A stretch of 64,000 nt of DNA. It comes from a virus. The notes under the pieces are model-generated. The model ran no database searches. It saw only the letters and a list, made by a program, of their open reading frames with translations, and was not told the origin of the DNA. Shown here one piece after another: positions 32,301 through 42,223 of the stretch (its first letter is position 1; every line of letters begins with the position of its first letter). Both the position numbers and the translations under genes were made by a program. The stretch is taken from positions 1-64,000 of IMG/VR virus record IMGVR_UViG_3300021962_000094. The stretch is one strand, 5' to 3'.

Positions 32301-33886
32301 ATGAACATAGTTACAATCTCGATTCTATATCAATTCCAGACAAGGCAGCATTGTATTACAATTTGATTTACTTGTGGAGTTTTGATACTCCAATGCAATT
32401 ATGGGCAGCAAGTTCGTCAATAAACACACCAGTCAGTTCATCTGTGAGTGCCTCTTTGGTTATTTCTTCAACACAAGTTGGTATACCAAATAGAAACACT
32501 TACTATGACACTTGGTTTACCGCTTCAAACTTTACGGGAGAATCTGTAACTCAACCATATCCATCATGTGCTCCAGCGTATGTGTCGGAGTTTCCATATC
32601 AATTTGACAAGGTTGTTGTAAATCAAGCAATCAATTCAAATCGTTTTGGTCCAAACTATAAGAACAATGTGAAGATAAACAAGATTGATGAATTTGCTAC
32701 ATCAAATCTTGTTCCTTATGACTATTCTACAAAGACCAATGACATCGTAGGTAGTGACAGTAACGTTGTAGGATTCTATATCAGTCCATACACATACTTG
32801 GAATCCAATATGGAAAACTTTTTGGGTAAAGAAGGTATCACTGATATTATTGGTGATCCAAAATACCTAACCAGTCAAAATTATCCAGAGTTGGACTTGA
32901 GATTGAGGGAATTTGCTTCACTTCCATCGTCAAGTATTAAGTATATTTACCCTCAAGAGTTCTACACAACCTACAAGTTGTATATTGACTTTTCAATTTT
33001 TGATTATGTCAAGAATGTGGTTCCAAACCGTGCTTCAATAAAAACAGGTTTGTTGATTGAACCATCTATTCTTGAAAGAAAGAAGTTCAATTACAAGGAC
33101 ATCTCATACAATGTAAGTGGATTGTATACGTCTAGTATTTATTTTAACAATGCTGCTGAATTGACTCCTATATTCACAACCGGCAGTCCTATGAATATTA
33201 CGGTCGAGTCAATTACAACGTATGATACAGATAGAAATCAATATAACTATCAACGTTTAGAAATCCCTCCGTCAATTGATAGTCGAGATTTCATCTACGC
33301 AAAGTATGGAAAGTATATCAATGTCGATTCTAATGGTTATCACGTTAGAAACACATATAATGTTCCAGGCAATGAGTATTATCAAATGGTAAATGATAAT
33401 GGTAACATAGTGACATTCACTTCTAGTTTCAATACAGTAGAAGTAATTGGATCGGGATCTGTAACTGGGTCGTCTGTATTTACCAATGTTTATAGAGGTG
33501 AAGGAAACACTGGATATTCTCCAAGACACTTGAGTAAGGTTATGATGCCTGGTTCTCGCCAAAAGTATATTGCGGTGAGTGGATCTAATTTTAGTCTAAA
33601 CAATGGTGTTAAGGTGTTTGCTCCAGCACAGTTGACATATTATACTTACATTAAGGGTAAGAATGATTCTACCACAACTGTGAACCGTAAAGGACTTCCA
33701 AATGGATCTAGTCCAGTCACTACAATACCTGGCTATTTGAGTCTCAATATCAGTAGTAGTGATTTCCCAGTATATGGCACCACAACGGGGTCTGCTGGAG
33801 ATCCAAACAATCTATTTGTTCAGTTACCATTGACAGCTTCTATGGAAACTAGTGCAAGTTTGGACAAATACATCATGAATTTATAA
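29375..33886 (+). CDS. Very large baseplate wedge-type protein with LamG-like domain
   Basis: 1503 residues, the largest protein in the window. Residues about 672-715 (LPYIYKTKGTSTSLDLIRSLFGIPSELIQLREYG) match a motif shared by P2 gpI-type and T4-like wedge proteins. A region at about 785-985 (FEASFRFKS ... NIDKIKVFRD) looks like a concanavalin/LamG jelly roll, a possible glycan-binding module. The position after gp6 is that of T4 gp7, the large wedge protein, but direct homology is not shown. Confidence 0.72.
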   Translation: MPYSYLNFDETTLNTGIASGSYFTPDLQELYEQKYLDRERFFGTSDSDIIEFSLYNSSQESIAFNRVVPTVSYSVVQGSYRDINNKLTYYNFAQPFTNYAKFNNDILIDTQDVLRQTQVAPGLYYVLYNFVRNVAGNNQNRLVIKEISPSRTELRLSFAFNTTLTPQNALDAIKVSAFADKKYLFLQISSFINQIVDNNPISETFVRNSVNYNYNAIAQSLGLQNAAELQEFIIQTYVGFDKVITLSANDESIQQASKFIGIDDQIKNFTYTYNSTEFSADEILLAFKTIVTKVSQDRILQKTSINQIQLQGILDLFVKIIYTDWLETQTTLLLTEYANKYFGLYKNALNFDNGNLVQILTHTNYFNPIDGRVNVQVKLSDPLPLEYDIRTTCWISNISIAPIYFKVNLFAEAVKRNVSLNGVNFTVNVDTADPINQKYSDHDVNTLFEAQSRLKQRINDLLIDYDNFANFIVYSSAELRTKIAKNKISDYNKLETQKVQVHTAASSSALTIRATYETDIDRITQSQIDILNSLDEYESYLFFNTSSIDDKIEDGISYDQNNVDSLLNQLPEYIREDSQSVDYLKFTSMVGHFFDNILVYIKKFPKTYPLGVSELSDYPKNFLDELLNSFSWNTNNFKFQNSGISQYLFDNTEISSSLSSSYFDYGKKILNRFANNLPYIYKTKGTSTSLDLIRSLFGIPSELIQLREYGSTDVNVNRQNYYDFEDIIYLTRIKDGRYIKFDYTDPEYVSVVGDPLYYSGSQANTYTSSRSQTEEFRGYDTFEASFRFKSKDYNFNDKIPIVRKIRNNKIDWEVYIRKTQQAESGVLIYDLHPTESNTTSSIKLDELPYLNGNIFTLMISRDIKADYEYDSITPEQNTDTNTYGSITVFTSSLTSSAAEKYVPNTYTFAVNQYDGSLKNFSSIKTKVINYNQNNYFSSGSYYVGNYNTTYNNNIEFDGNIDKIKVFRDPLSLSDFDEHSYNLDSISIPDKAALYYNLIYLWSFDTPMQLWAASSSINTPVSSSVSASLVISSTQVGIPNRNTYYDTWFTASNFTGESVTQPYPSCAPAYVSEFPYQFDKVVVNQAINSNRFGPNYKNNVKINKIDEFATSNLVPYDYSTKTNDIVGSDSNVVGFYISPYTYLESNMENFLGKEGITDIIGDPKYLTSQNYPELDLRLREFASLPSSSIKYIYPQEFYTTYKLYIDFSIFDYVKNVVPNRASIKTGLLIEPSILERKKFNYKDISYNVSGLYTSSIYFNNAAELTPIFTTGSPMNITVESITTYDTDRNQYNYQRLEIPPSIDSRDFIYAKYGKYINVDSNGYHVRNTYNVPGNEYYQMVNDNGNIVTFTSSFNTVEVIGSGSVTGSSVFTNVYRGEGNTGYSPRHLSKVMMPGSRQKYIAVSGSNFSLNNGVKVFAPAQLTYYTYIKGKNDSTTTVNRKGLPNGSSPVTTIPGYLSLNISSSDFPVYGTTTGSAGDPNNLFVQLPLTASMETSASLDKYIMNL

Positions 33887-33923
33887 TATCAATTTTGATG
33901 TAAAACATAAAATCCTTGATAAT

Positions 33924-33930
33924 TATTTAT
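33924..33930 (+). promoter_or_regulatory. TATTTAT motif before gene at 33933
   Basis: Ends 2 nt before the ATG, the closest spacing in the window. Confidence 0.4.
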
Positions 33931-33932
33931 AT

Positions 33933-34574
33933 ATGGCATACTTAGACAACAATGTGATCACGATTAACGCGGTCTTGACCAAGAAAGGTCGTGAAATCCT
34001 AGCGAAAACTGGTGGATTAAACATTACAGCATTTGCTCTCGCAGATGACGAAATCGACTACACACAGTTTAACCCAGATCATCCGATGGGAAGTGCTTAT
34101 TACGATATCGCAATTCGTAATACTCCAGTAATGGAACCCATCACCGATGAATCACAGTTGATGAAGTATAAGTTGGTGACACTCAATCAAGGTGTTACTG
34201 CCGTTCCTACGATCAGCGTGGCACAATCGGTAATTACGGTAGATAGAGACTATACTGGTGATATCAGTATCAGCCCAAGCACAAACCCAACTTACAACGT
34301 CACTCTTGGATATACCGCAATTTTGGCAAACAAGAATGTCGGAACATTGATCGTAACAGAAACCAACAGTCTAAACTCAACCACTGCAACAGTTCCTTCT
34401 TTCTCCGGCGATTTGGCATCTCAGACATCTCAAGTGGTAGTAGGAAACAAGTTTAGATTTGTTCCAAATGCTTCTTTGTCCAAGACAACCACCACAAATA
34501 TCACTATCATAGGTAATGAGAGTGGCGGAAATACGTCGATTACTGTTACTGTTAAAGTCCCAACAACAACATAA
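33933..34574 (+). CDS. Virion structural protein, 213 aa
   Basis: Starts with LTKKGREILAKTGGLNITAFALADDEIDY, a sequence common to structural proteins of large T4-like marine phages but without assigned function. The second half is Thr/Val/Ser-rich beta sequence resembling an immunoglobulin-like domain. It lies between wedge and fibre genes and probably decorates the tail. Confidence 0.72.
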   Translation: MAYLDNNVITINAVLTKKGREILAKTGGLNITAFALADDEIDYTQFNPDHPMGSAYYDIAIRNTPVMEPITDESQLMKYKLVTLNQGVTAVPTISVAQSVITVDRDYTGDISISPSTNPTYNVTLGYTAILANKNVGTLIVTETNSLNSTTATVPSFSGDLASQTSQVVVGNKFRFVPNASLSKTTTTNITIIGNESGGNTSITVTVKVPTTT

Positions 34575-34582
34575 ACTGAATT

Positions 34583-35686
34583 ATGATATTTAGTCAATTT
34601 ACAAGTGATGACATCGTAGCGGGTAGAATAAACCAAGTATCTTCTGGATTATTCGGAACAGGTAGTTTGTATGTAACTCAATCCAGATTTACTACATCTT
34701 CTACACAAGCAAATAATCTTACTGGATCATCACCATTTGATGTTAAGAACGGACAATATTACTTGAATGTTTTATTGGATGGCGAAACTTATTTTGCTAT
34801 TGCTTACGGTGACTATGAAACCAGTGGTAGTTCCGTGTTTAACGGATCATCTTCGATAAACGTGTTGACTCACGAAACCAAGGTAATTTATTCTCAATAC
34901 AAGAACACATTGTTGCAACCAGGTGACCAATTGTTCTCGTTTGCTTCTGGTAGTGTAACAACACCAGTTGACAGTGAAAATATCTTTGTCATGAATTTTT
35001 CTTCAGACAAGATCAAGGATCAATTGGACCCAGGTCAAATCCAAATCAACTTGTCGGGATCTAGTGGATCTTTCTCATATATTGACGATTCACAAGTTAT
35101 CAATAAACAACAAAATGTATACAATTTGATTTCTGGTTCTGTTATTCAGGGTGTGGCTACTCCATATCTTAAGAATGGAAGTCCAGTATATGCTGGTATC
35201 GGTTTGTTTTATCCGTCGAATGGCATCGTGGTTTTTAATACTACCAAGACAAATGCTCAAGTTGGATTTACACACGGAACTTATATCAATCAACGATTGT
35301 CAAATTTGAGTAGTTATATTGGTGCAAATTCTGTTCAAGCAATAGCTCGTTTGTGGCAACGTGACTTTTTTAATGCTATCAAACGTAGTGATAAAACCAT
35401 GGCAGCACGTAAGAGTGAGTTTGTTCCATCAACAAATTACTTCGTTCGTGTAAAGAATAAAGAGTTCAACTACAGTAACAATCCTACTTTTGTGTCGGAT
35501 GGAACTGACGGTCTCACAAAGGGAACAATTATTTATCAAGATTTGATCAATAACCCTAGAACCTACATTACTAGTGTGGGTTTATACAACTCTAACAACG
35601 AATTGTTAGCTATTGGTAAGATCAGCAGACCAGTTCAGAAGAGTTTTGATAGCGAACTACTCATAAAAGTCCGTATCGATTTCTAA
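34583..35686 (+). CDS. Virion structural protein, 367 aa
   Basis: Beta-rich throughout, with repeated Ser/Gly/Thr segments. The C-terminal 40 residues (TYITSVGLYNSNNELLAIGKISRPVQKSF ... VRIDF) are similar to the end of the 863-residue protein at 43020 (YITQVGLYAGADLVAVGKIATPI), so both share a module, perhaps for docking to the same tail site. Part of the baseplate/fibre set; no named family. Confidence 0.7.
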   Translation: MIFSQFTSDDIVAGRINQVSSGLFGTGSLYVTQSRFTTSSTQANNLTGSSPFDVKNGQYYLNVLLDGETYFAIAYGDYETSGSSVFNGSSSINVLTHETKVIYSQYKNTLLQPGDQLFSFASGSVTTPVDSENIFVMNFSSDKIKDQLDPGQIQINLSGSSGSFSYIDDSQVINKQQNVYNLISGSVIQGVATPYLKNGSPVYAGIGLFYPSNGIVVFNTTKTNAQVGFTHGTYINQRLSNLSSYIGANSVQAIARLWQRDFFNAIKRSDKTMAARKSEFVPSTNYFVRVKNKEFNYSNNPTFVSDGTDGLTKGTIIYQDLINNPRTYITSVGLYNSNNELLAIGKISRPVQKSFDSELLIKVRIDF

Positions 35687-35694
35687 TACAATCC

Positions 35695-35701
35695 TATTTA
35701 T
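35695..35701 (+). promoter_or_regulatory. TATTTAT motif before gene at 35708
   Basis: Ends 6 nt before the ATG. Confidence 0.5.
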
Positions 35702-35707
35702 ATTAGG

Positions 35708-37333
35708 ATGATCAAGTTTTTTAGAAATCAAGACATCATACTAACTCCGTTCACTCTTGCCAAACCACAAGAGTTGAACAGTGTGTTTAATGACATAATC
35801 ATAGCAAACGAGGGTGACGAAACATTTCCATTGATCATTCCGATAGTAGCATGCGATGATAATCTGTCGGGAAGTTGCACACAAAAAAGTGTTGATGGTT
35901 TCTTGGGAACAACTCAATTTGAAGATCCTATAAACCTTCAAATTGGTATATACGTTCCTTCCAGTTCGGTATTTTATCCAAGTGGTAGTGCTGATTATAA
36001 TCCTGCTACAAATCCACAAAACTTGGACGGAACATATCAACGTCAAGTGTATAATACCATCAAAAAGATGTATTATAACAACTACAACAATGCTTACAAC
36101 ATTTTTGGCATCGATGGTTATGACAATTCATTGATGACCAGTAGTTTGACCAACGATATTTCTGTTTTCAATCTAACCATCAATCAAACGGGTGACAAAA
36201 TTAGACCAACTACCTTGGTGATAAACAATCAAAGTGGTGATATCGTTGCGGATGTTATAGATGATGGAAATTACAATTTGATATTGTCTGGTAGTTACTT
36301 TATCAACAAGTATCCATTACAAAGTGATTCAACAGATTTGACTGTTCCATTGAACATCTGTGGTTTGGGTGCATATTTGTCCGATCCATACAATACGGGT
36401 GAATGTTGTATTGCTCCAACACCAACTCCAACTCCGGCACCTACTGCGACCCCAACTCCAACGCCGACCGCAACAGCAACTCCAACGGCTACTCCAACCG
36501 TAACCCCTACACCTACGCCTGGTCCTACAGCAACACCAACGCCTACACCAACAGCAACTTCGACTCCAACGCCTACACCCACCGCCACAAACACACCAAC
36601 ACCAACACCAACACCTACTCCAGTTGGTCCAACGGCTACTCCAACCCCAACGGCAACATCAACTCCTACGCCTACTCCAACACCCGTTGTTCCTACTAAT
36701 ACGCCTACGCCTACACCTACGGCTACTGCTACACCTACCCCAACACCTACTCCAGTTGGACCTACGGCAACTCCTACACCAACACCTACAGCTACTCCAA
36801 TACCTACTGACACACCAACGCCGACACCTACTGCTACTGCTACGCCGACACCAACGCCTACTCCATCTGAGGAATTTTATTATGCGGTCTTACGTTCACC
36901 GGGATCTTGTTCAAGTCAGCCTGAATGCACTGATCCCGCAACGTGTGATCCTTGTTGGGATGGGACGGGGACTGCTCCATATTGTGACCCTGGTTATATC
37001 GCCGTTACGGTTGATATTAACCCATATAATTCGGGTGGGGCTATCATGGAAGTGGTTGGAACACCTGTATCCACCATGGCATGTGGCATAGTAGATTTAC
37101 AGACTGTAGCAACTATTAGATTCAACTCAGCATTTAGAGCAATGTCAAATTCTAGTAACTGTGAACGAATTACCAGAACGATGCCAACAAGGGATGATAA
37201 CGATTGTTGCAACACCACCGAATACGTAGGTTCATGGCAAACTTATGATGACATCAATAGTGCAATAAGTGTCGCAGAAAGTGCGGGTCTTGGATCAGGC
37301 ACAATAGCAGATCCTTGGAGGATAGGCGCGTAA
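35708..37333 (+). CDS. Virion protein with long Pro-Thr repeat and Cys-rich end
   Basis: 541 residues in three parts: a folded N-terminal domain (1-235), a repeat of alternating Pro and Thr with some Ala, Ser, Val, Asn and Gly (about 237-387), and a C-terminal domain of about 150 residues with more than ten Cys ([20 protein letters not shown]). The repeat should form an extended stiff rod and is dense in Thr and Pro, the residues used for O-linked sugars. The glycosyltransferase genes downstream may act on it. A second Pro-Thr protein follows. Confidence 0.78.
   Translation: MIKFFRNQDIILTPFTLAKPQELNSVFNDIIIANEGDETFPLIIPIVACDDNLSGSCTQKSVDGFLGTTQFEDPINLQIGIYVPSSSVFYPSGSADYNPATNPQNLDGTYQRQVYNTIKKMYYNNYNNAYNIFGIDGYDNSLMTSSLTNDISVFNLTINQTGDKIRPTTLVINNQSGDIVADVIDDGNYNLILSGSYFINKYPLQSDSTDLTVPLNICGLGAYLSDPYNTGECCIAPTPTPTPAPTATPTPTPTATATPTATPTVTPTPTPGPTATPTPTPTATSTPTPTPTATNTPTPTPTPTPVGPTATPTPTATSTPTPTPTPVVPTNTPTPTPTATATPTPTPTPVGPTATPTPTPTATPIPTDTPTPTPTATATPTPTPTPSEEFYYAVLRSPGSCSSQPECTDPATCDPCWDGTGTAPYCDPGYIAVTVDINPYNSGGAIMEVVGTPVSTMACGIVDLQTVATIRFNSAFRAMSNSSNCERITRTMPTRDDNDCCNTTEYVGSWQTYDDINSAISVAESAGLGSGTIADPWRIGA
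36414..36869 (+). repeat. Hexanucleotide-type repeat encoding Pro-Thr
   Basis: CCNACN hexamers (mostly CCAACN and CCTACN) run for about 455 nt with few interruptions, encoding alternating Pro-Thr. Because units are 6 nt, length change keeps the frame. Confidence 0.9.
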
Positions 37334-37361
37334 CGTAACTTTAAAGTAGAAAGAAAAAATT

Positions 37362-39122
37362 ATGATCGATAACTTATACTCTTATCTTTTATACAAGCCA
37401 AATTTGATATCATGGCTTTTAACCATATCAGATACCGATAAATTTCTTTCTACTACAGCTATCAAACTGATTTCAGACTTGGAAAATGACATTCTGACAA
37501 CATCTCCTGCGTATAACTTGTTGTTTAAAAAATACAAGTTCAAGGTGACACAACAAAGTGTAGGCAATGGACAATCTTTAGGATACGTGTTGTTTCAGTA
37601 TAACGACATCAAGGATAGTTTCACGTTTGTAGGCGTGATCAAAAATCCAATAATATGTCCATGTAACTCAGAAGATTTGCCTCCTACCGCTACACCTACG
37701 CCAACCCCTACACCTACGCCAACCCCTACGCCTACGCCAACAGCTACAGTCACTCCTACGCCAACTGCTACAGCTACATCAACACCAACACCAACACCTA
37801 CTCCTACATCAACTTCTACACCTACGCCAACACCTATTCCACCAACAGCAACACCAACACCTACACCAACATCAACACCTACTGTAACCCCTACGCCTAC
37901 TCCGGGACCAACAAACACTCCTACTCCTACTCCAACACCTACAGCTACTTCGACACCAACTCCAACCCCTATCCCGCCAACAGCAACACCTACGCCAACG
38001 CCTATTCCACCGGCGCCTACAGCTACACCTACTCCTACTCCAACAAATACTCCTACTCCAACAGCAACTCCTACACCAACTCCAACCCCTACGCCCGATC
38101 CTAGTATTCAATTATTTATGGTAGGTGGAGGTGGTGCGGGTGGTGACAAAATAAACAGCGTCGTTGCTAGTGAACCAACAATGGGAGGTGGCGGATCAGG
38201 TGCTTATGTATTAACAAATACCTTTATACCTGTTGCTGGTGTAACATACAACTTTGTTGTTGGTAGTGGTGGCGACTTTACCGGTTCAGTAATGGCTAAT
38301 AGAAATGGTCAAACCACTATGTTTGCTGACACATATTATGCCGGTGGTGGCGGTGGCGGCGCAAGTTATATCAACGGCGCAGCTGTTCCTGCGGGTAATG
38401 GCGTATATGGTGGTGGCGGCGGTGGTGGCGGTGTTGCACCCGATGGCACCCTCATAGCAGCGGGTAACGGAGACGGATCCGGCGGTTCTGGCGGCGTTGG
38501 AATTGAAAACGTTGACTATAGAGCTGGTGGTTCTGGTGGTGGATACAATTCTAATGGAGCCAGTGGACAACTTGTGAGTGGCACCACACCACAAGGTGGT
38601 AATGGAACCGCAGTTATGACTGTCGGCGAAGTTCCAACTTGGTTTGATATCGATGTTGACCCGTTTGTAGCGGATGCTATTGCAGGAAGCGGCGGAGGTA
38701 GTTCTTTAAGAAAGAATTTATCACTTAATTCCGCAATAAGGTCGTCAGCACCTGGCAGAGGTCAAGGTGGTGGTGACGGATCTGTTGGAAGAGGAATTGA
38801 TGGTGGAATGCCTACAAACCAGGCGGCGGGTTATGGTGCTGGTAACGGTGGTGGCGGTGGCATGGGCCCTTATGTAAGTGGATTTGGTGGAGATGGATTT
38901 ATCGCTTATAGATATCCATCTACTTGGTCTACTCCAGTTGTAACATATACAGGCAACGGATCCGCTAGTTACTTTAACTACACAATATTGCTTAGTGGAG
39001 CATATAGAATACTATACATAACCATCGCTAGTAGAAATAATGGTGTCGAAGTCAATGGTCGTGGATGGAATGATGGCATGAAAACATATTCTGGAACTGT
39101 AAGGTGGGATACTGTGGCTTAA
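37362..39122 (+). CDS. Virion protein with Pro-Thr repeat and poly-Gly adhesin-like domain
   Basis: 586 residues. The N-terminal 105 residues are helical and probably anchor the protein. Residues about 107-246 are Pro-Thr repeat. After [12 protein letters not shown] the C-terminal 330 residues contain long Gly tracts separated by short strands, a pattern seen in phage tip adhesins with packed polyglycine-II helices and in Gly-rich fibre domains. It is therefore a good candidate receptor-binding protein on a Pro-Thr stalk, and it sits right before the glycosyltransferase cluster. Confidence 0.78.
   Translation: MIDNLYSYLLYKPNLISWLLTISDTDKFLSTTAIKLISDLENDILTTSPAYNLLFKKYKFKVTQQSVGNGQSLGYVLFQYNDIKDSFTFVGVIKNPIICPCNSEDLPPTATPTPTPTPTPTPTPTPTATVTPTPTATATSTPTPTPTPTSTSTPTPTPIPPTATPTPTPTSTPTVTPTPTPGPTNTPTPTPTPTATSTPTPTPIPPTATPTPTPIPPAPTATPTPTPTNTPTPTATPTPTPTPTPDPSIQLFMVGGGGAGGDKINSVVASEPTMGGGGSGAYVLTNTFIPVAGVTYNFVVGSGGDFTGSVMANRNGQTTMFADTYYAGGGGGGASYINGAAVPAGNGVYGGGGGGGGVAPDGTLIAAGNGDGSGGSGGVGIENVDYRAGGSGGGYNSNGASGQLVSGTTPQGGNGTAVMTVGEVPTWFDIDVDPFVADAIAGSGGGSSLRKNLSLNSAIRSSAPGRGQGGGDGSVGRGIDGGMPTNQAAGYGAGNGGGGGMGPYVSGFGGDGFIAYRYPSTWSTPVVTYTGNGSASYFNYTILLSGAYRILYITIASRNNGVEVNGRGWNDGMKTYSGTVRWDTVA
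37681..38097 (+). repeat. Second hexanucleotide-type repeat encoding Pro-Thr
   Basis: About 415 nt of CCNACN units like those at 36414, in the next gene. The near-identity of short stretches between the two repeats could allow recombination. Confidence 0.9.
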
Positions 39123-39174
39123 TACCTGTCATTTTATAATAATGGTTTGAATTGTTATAATATCTATATAAACA

Positions 39175-40428
39175 ATGGTTATGTCTAAAATATTCGTTCA
39201 AATTGCTAGTTATAGAGACCCAGAGTTGGTTCCTACAATCCGAGATCTAATTAACAAAGCCAGACATCCAGAAAATCTGACGTTTGGCATTTGTTGGCAA
39301 CGTGATGATACTGAGTCGTTGGAAGAATTTACCAATGATCCTAGATTCAGAGTTGTAGATGTTCAATATCAAAAGAGTGAGGGTTTGGGATGGGCAAGAA
39401 ACCTAACACAAAAGTTGTGGAAGGACGAAGAGTATACATTACAAATTGATTCACATCATAGATTTGTTCAAGACTGGGATGTGATGTGTATCGAAGACTA
39501 TAATCAGGCTCTTGAATATTGTAAGAAGCCAATCATTACAACTTACTGCACACCATTCAATCCAAAGGACGATCCGTCAACATGGAATCCAGTTCCTTGT
39601 TTGATGAGTCAATATGAGTTTTCTTATGACAAGTTGTTGATGAGCATGCCTTGGTTTATACAAGACTACAAGTCAAGAACCAAAGTTATTCGTGCAAGAA
39701 CATTGTCTGGACATTTTATTTTTACACAAGGTAAGTTCTGTGAGGAAGTTCAGTATGACCCAAGAGTTTATTTTGGTGGTTACACAGAAGAAACCTCTAT
39801 GAGTCTCAGAGCTTATAGTCATGGATATGATTTCTTTTCTCCATACAGAATGATTATGTGGCATGAGTATACGAGAAATTATCGTGTCAAACATTGGGAT
39901 GATCATGGACACAAGACAGAACAGATCAAGGTTACCAGTGGTGAACGTGATGTATTGTCACGTAATCTAGTAAGACAGTTGTTTGGTCAAGAGAATCACA
40001 ATATTCCATTTGGCGTTTATGGGTTGGGAACTGAACGAACACTCCGTGACTATGAAGTAGCGTTTGGGTTTGACTTTAAGAAGTGTAGAATTCAAGGATA
40101 TACTTTAAAGGTTAACGAACCACCCAATCCAGGTGTATGGGAAGAACAGTTTACCGTCGAGAATTACAACATTGTGGTAAATTGGGACGTTGAGTTTTTC
40201 AAGAACAATGCATTAGATGGATACGAATTTATCACGTTAGGTATTATTGATAAGTTTGGTAACAATTTACACAGAGTTGATTTCAAACCAAGTGAGAATC
40301 CAAACGTGTTTAACTATACACAAACCACTCACACGGCTAAGTTTGTGAGTGAAAATAAACCTGATAAGTTGGTCATGTATGGTCACACCAAATCTGGATG
40401 GACTCCACGATACGAAAAGAACATATGA
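39175..40428 (+). CDS. GT60-like polypeptide GlcNAc transferase
   Basis: 417 residues. The N-terminus KIFVQIASYRDPELVPTIRDLINKARHPENLTFGICWQ is characteristic of the GlcNAc-transferase family that includes the Skp1 hydroxyproline enzyme of Dictyostelium (CAZy GT60). LQIDSHHRF at about 92-100 takes the place of the metal-binding DxD motif (D-x-H, as in this family), and a GYTEETSMSLRAYSHGYDF acceptor-side block follows. The last 120 residues form an extra beta domain. The gene lies directly after two Pro-Thr-repeat virion proteins, its likely targets by proximity. It overlaps the next gene by ATGA. Confidence 0.8.
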   Translation: MVMSKIFVQIASYRDPELVPTIRDLINKARHPENLTFGICWQRDDTESLEEFTNDPRFRVVDVQYQKSEGLGWARNLTQKLWKDEEYTLQIDSHHRFVQDWDVMCIEDYNQALEYCKKPIITTYCTPFNPKDDPSTWNPVPCLMSQYEFSYDKLLMSMPWFIQDYKSRTKVIRARTLSGHFIFTQGKFCEEVQYDPRVYFGGYTEETSMSLRAYSHGYDFFSPYRMIMWHEYTRNYRVKHWDDHGHKTEQIKVTSGERDVLSRNLVRQLFGQENHNIPFGVYGLGTERTLRDYEVAFGFDFKKCRIQGYTLKVNEPPNPGVWEEQFTVENYNIVVNWDVEFFKNNALDGYEFITLGIIDKFGNNLHRVDFKPSENPNVFNYTQTTHTAKFVSENKPDKLVMYGHTKSGWTPRYEKNI

Positions 40429-41528
40429 GAATTGCTTTTGTAGTAGTTGGAAATGTTAATAGAAGTGGCGATATTACTGGAGAAAAAATACGATATGAAG
40501 GGTCCAGTTGTTCTGGGACAGAAAGTAGTGTTGTATATGTGTCGGAGTATTTGAGCTCTATAGGAAATGATGTCACAGTTGCTCTTGAGTTTTGTAAAAA
40601 CCCACAGATGTCAAATGGTGTATTTTATACAAACCTTTTATTTGATGAAGTTAAATTTAAAGAATATGATGTATTAGTTACATGTTTATGGTTTGATGGA
40701 TATAAAAATCTTCCAATTAAAGTTAAAAAATCAGTGATATACTGGTATCATTTAGCTTGGGGATACGCACATAATAGTATATTAGAGTATGCTAGTGTTA
40801 ACAAACTTAGTATTGGATCTGTTTCTATTTCAAATTGGGCATTCGGTGAAAATAAACAATATAATGACTTGTATAAAAATCATGAATATGGTTATCATGA
40901 AACTATTATACCCAACGCGATTGATACGAATTTAATAAAAAATATCTTGGATAAGAATATACCAAGAAAAAAACACAAAGTAATATTTTCTGGCCAGTGG
41001 TCAAGAGGTGGTGATGTTGCTGAAGAATCGGTTCGTAATTTAAATTGGACGGATTTAGAATTTGTTCACTTCGATTACATAAATCATGAAAAAACTGCAT
41101 TAGATAAATCTAAATTGTATTATCATTTAGCCGAAAGTAACTACTTTATATTTCCATCTTTAACCCATCGAAAATTAGTATATCAAGATACTTTTTCTGT
41201 ATCAATAGCAGAGGCTCTTGCTTTGGGGGTTAATGTTGTCACATATCCGTTTGGAGCAATACCTGAATATTATGGGCACCATTGTCATTTCATAAAATTT
41301 CCCGATGGATTAGATATAGATACACTTAAAAAATCGAGAGTATTTGAGGCGCCACAATTAACTGAAACTAAGCATATCGTTGATTTGGTAAATCATATAG
41401 ATTCTAAAGATGTTTCAGTCCAACATAGATTTAGTCAATTTGAATATATAAATCAACAATTTAACATAAACAAAATCGGCAATATGTGGAATTTATTTAT
41501 TGATAAAATATGTAATAATAAAGTATGA
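40425..41528 (+). CDS. GT-B fold glycosyltransferase
   Basis: The ATG at 40425, overlapping the previous stop, is preferred over an upstream in-frame start at 40398. The 367-residue product has a Rossmann-type start (MRIAFVVVGNVNRSGD) and a C-terminal nucleotide-sugar half (FSGQWSRGGD, YHLAESNYFIFPSL, FSVSIAEALALGVNVVTYPFGAIPEYYG), the pattern of GT4-type enzymes with the E-x7-E-like region. The DNA is clearly more AT-rich than the baseplate genes, with ATA, AAA and TTA codons common, suggesting later acquisition. Sugar and acceptor unknown. Confidence 0.82.
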   Translation: MRIAFVVVGNVNRSGDITGEKIRYEGSSCSGTESSVVYVSEYLSSIGNDVTVALEFCKNPQMSNGVFYTNLLFDEVKFKEYDVLVTCLWFDGYKNLPIKVKKSVIYWYHLAWGYAHNSILEYASVNKLSIGSVSISNWAFGENKQYNDLYKNHEYGYHETIIPNAIDTNLIKNILDKNIPRKKHKVIFSGQWSRGGDVAEESVRNLNWTDLEFVHFDYINHEKTALDKSKLYYHLAESNYFIFPSLTHRKLVYQDTFSVSIAEALALGVNVVTYPFGAIPEYYGHHCHFIKFPDGLDIDTLKKSRVFEAPQLTETKHIVDLVNHIDSKDVSVQHRFSQFEYINQQFNINKIGNMWNLFIDKICNNKV

Positions 41529-42223
41529 ACAATCCATTTAATTTTTTTGACAAAATATATTACATAAATCCAGATGCTAATCTGGCTAGAAAAGTTGAAT
41601 TGGAAAAAGAGTTTTCTAAATATGCAATTGTGGCGGATAGATTGTCCGGTGTTAAAATCTCCCTTGAACAAAGTGAAATGATTACAAAAAATGGAGGTAT
41701 TCAGTGTGATCGACTTCCTGAGAGATTACCATATTTGGCAGCGGTTAGAGGTGTTACTTTATCACATTTGAATGCCATAACGTTGGCTAAATATCAAAAA
41801 TTAAAAAATGTCTTAATATTTGAAGATGATGTTGTGTTTACCGATAGTATTTTACAAGATTTACAAGCCTGTGTAGATGATTTGAAAACTATGGATTGGG
41901 ATATGTTTTTCCTCGGTTGCAATCCTGTTGAACAATTTCATCAAGTTACAGACAATCTTTCCAGATGTGGTGGTGTTTACATGGTTCATGCTTATGCTGT
42001 GAATCACACATTTTATGATAAATTGTTGAGTTTTGACTTTTCACGGTTTTGGGTATTTGATCAACACACTTTTGGGTTAGCCAAAGATCCGCAATATGGT
42101 GTTTATATGTGCAACAAGAGTTTAGTCAATCAAAAACCAGGGTTCTCTGGTGCTGAGGGTCAGTTCGTTGATTATAATCTACTAGTGAACCATAATTATA
42201 TAATAAACTTCAAAAAAATATAA
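41525..42223 (+). CDS. GT25-like glycosyltransferase
   Basis: 232 residues with the layout of family 25 enzymes (LPS galactosyltransferases and collagen hydroxylysine galactosyltransferases): KIYYINPDANLARKVELEKEF at the start, RGVTLSHLNAITLAKYQKLKNVLIFEDDVVF containing the metal-binding Glu-Asp-Asp, and a GGVYMVHAYAVNHTFYDKLL segment. The start overlaps the previous stop (ATGA). It is AT-rich like its upstream neighbour. Confidence 0.82.
   Translation: MNNPFNFFDKIYYINPDANLARKVELEKEFSKYAIVADRLSGVKISLEQSEMITKNGGIQCDRLPERLPYLAAVRGVTLSHLNAITLAKYQKLKNVLIFEDDVVFTDSILQDLQACVDDLKTMDWDMFFLGCNPVEQFHQVTDNLSRCGGVYMVHAYAVNHTFYDKLLSFDFSRFWVFDQHTFGLAKDPQYGVYMCNKSLVNQKPGFSGAEGQFVDYNLLVNHNYIINFKKI

Noticed and set aside
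36295-37091. Long reading frames of Val-Gly or Leu-rich repeats on either strand across the Pro-Thr tract
   Set aside because: They arise from reading the hexamer repeat in other frames and have no start context; the Pro-Thr frame is the one continuous with folded domains.
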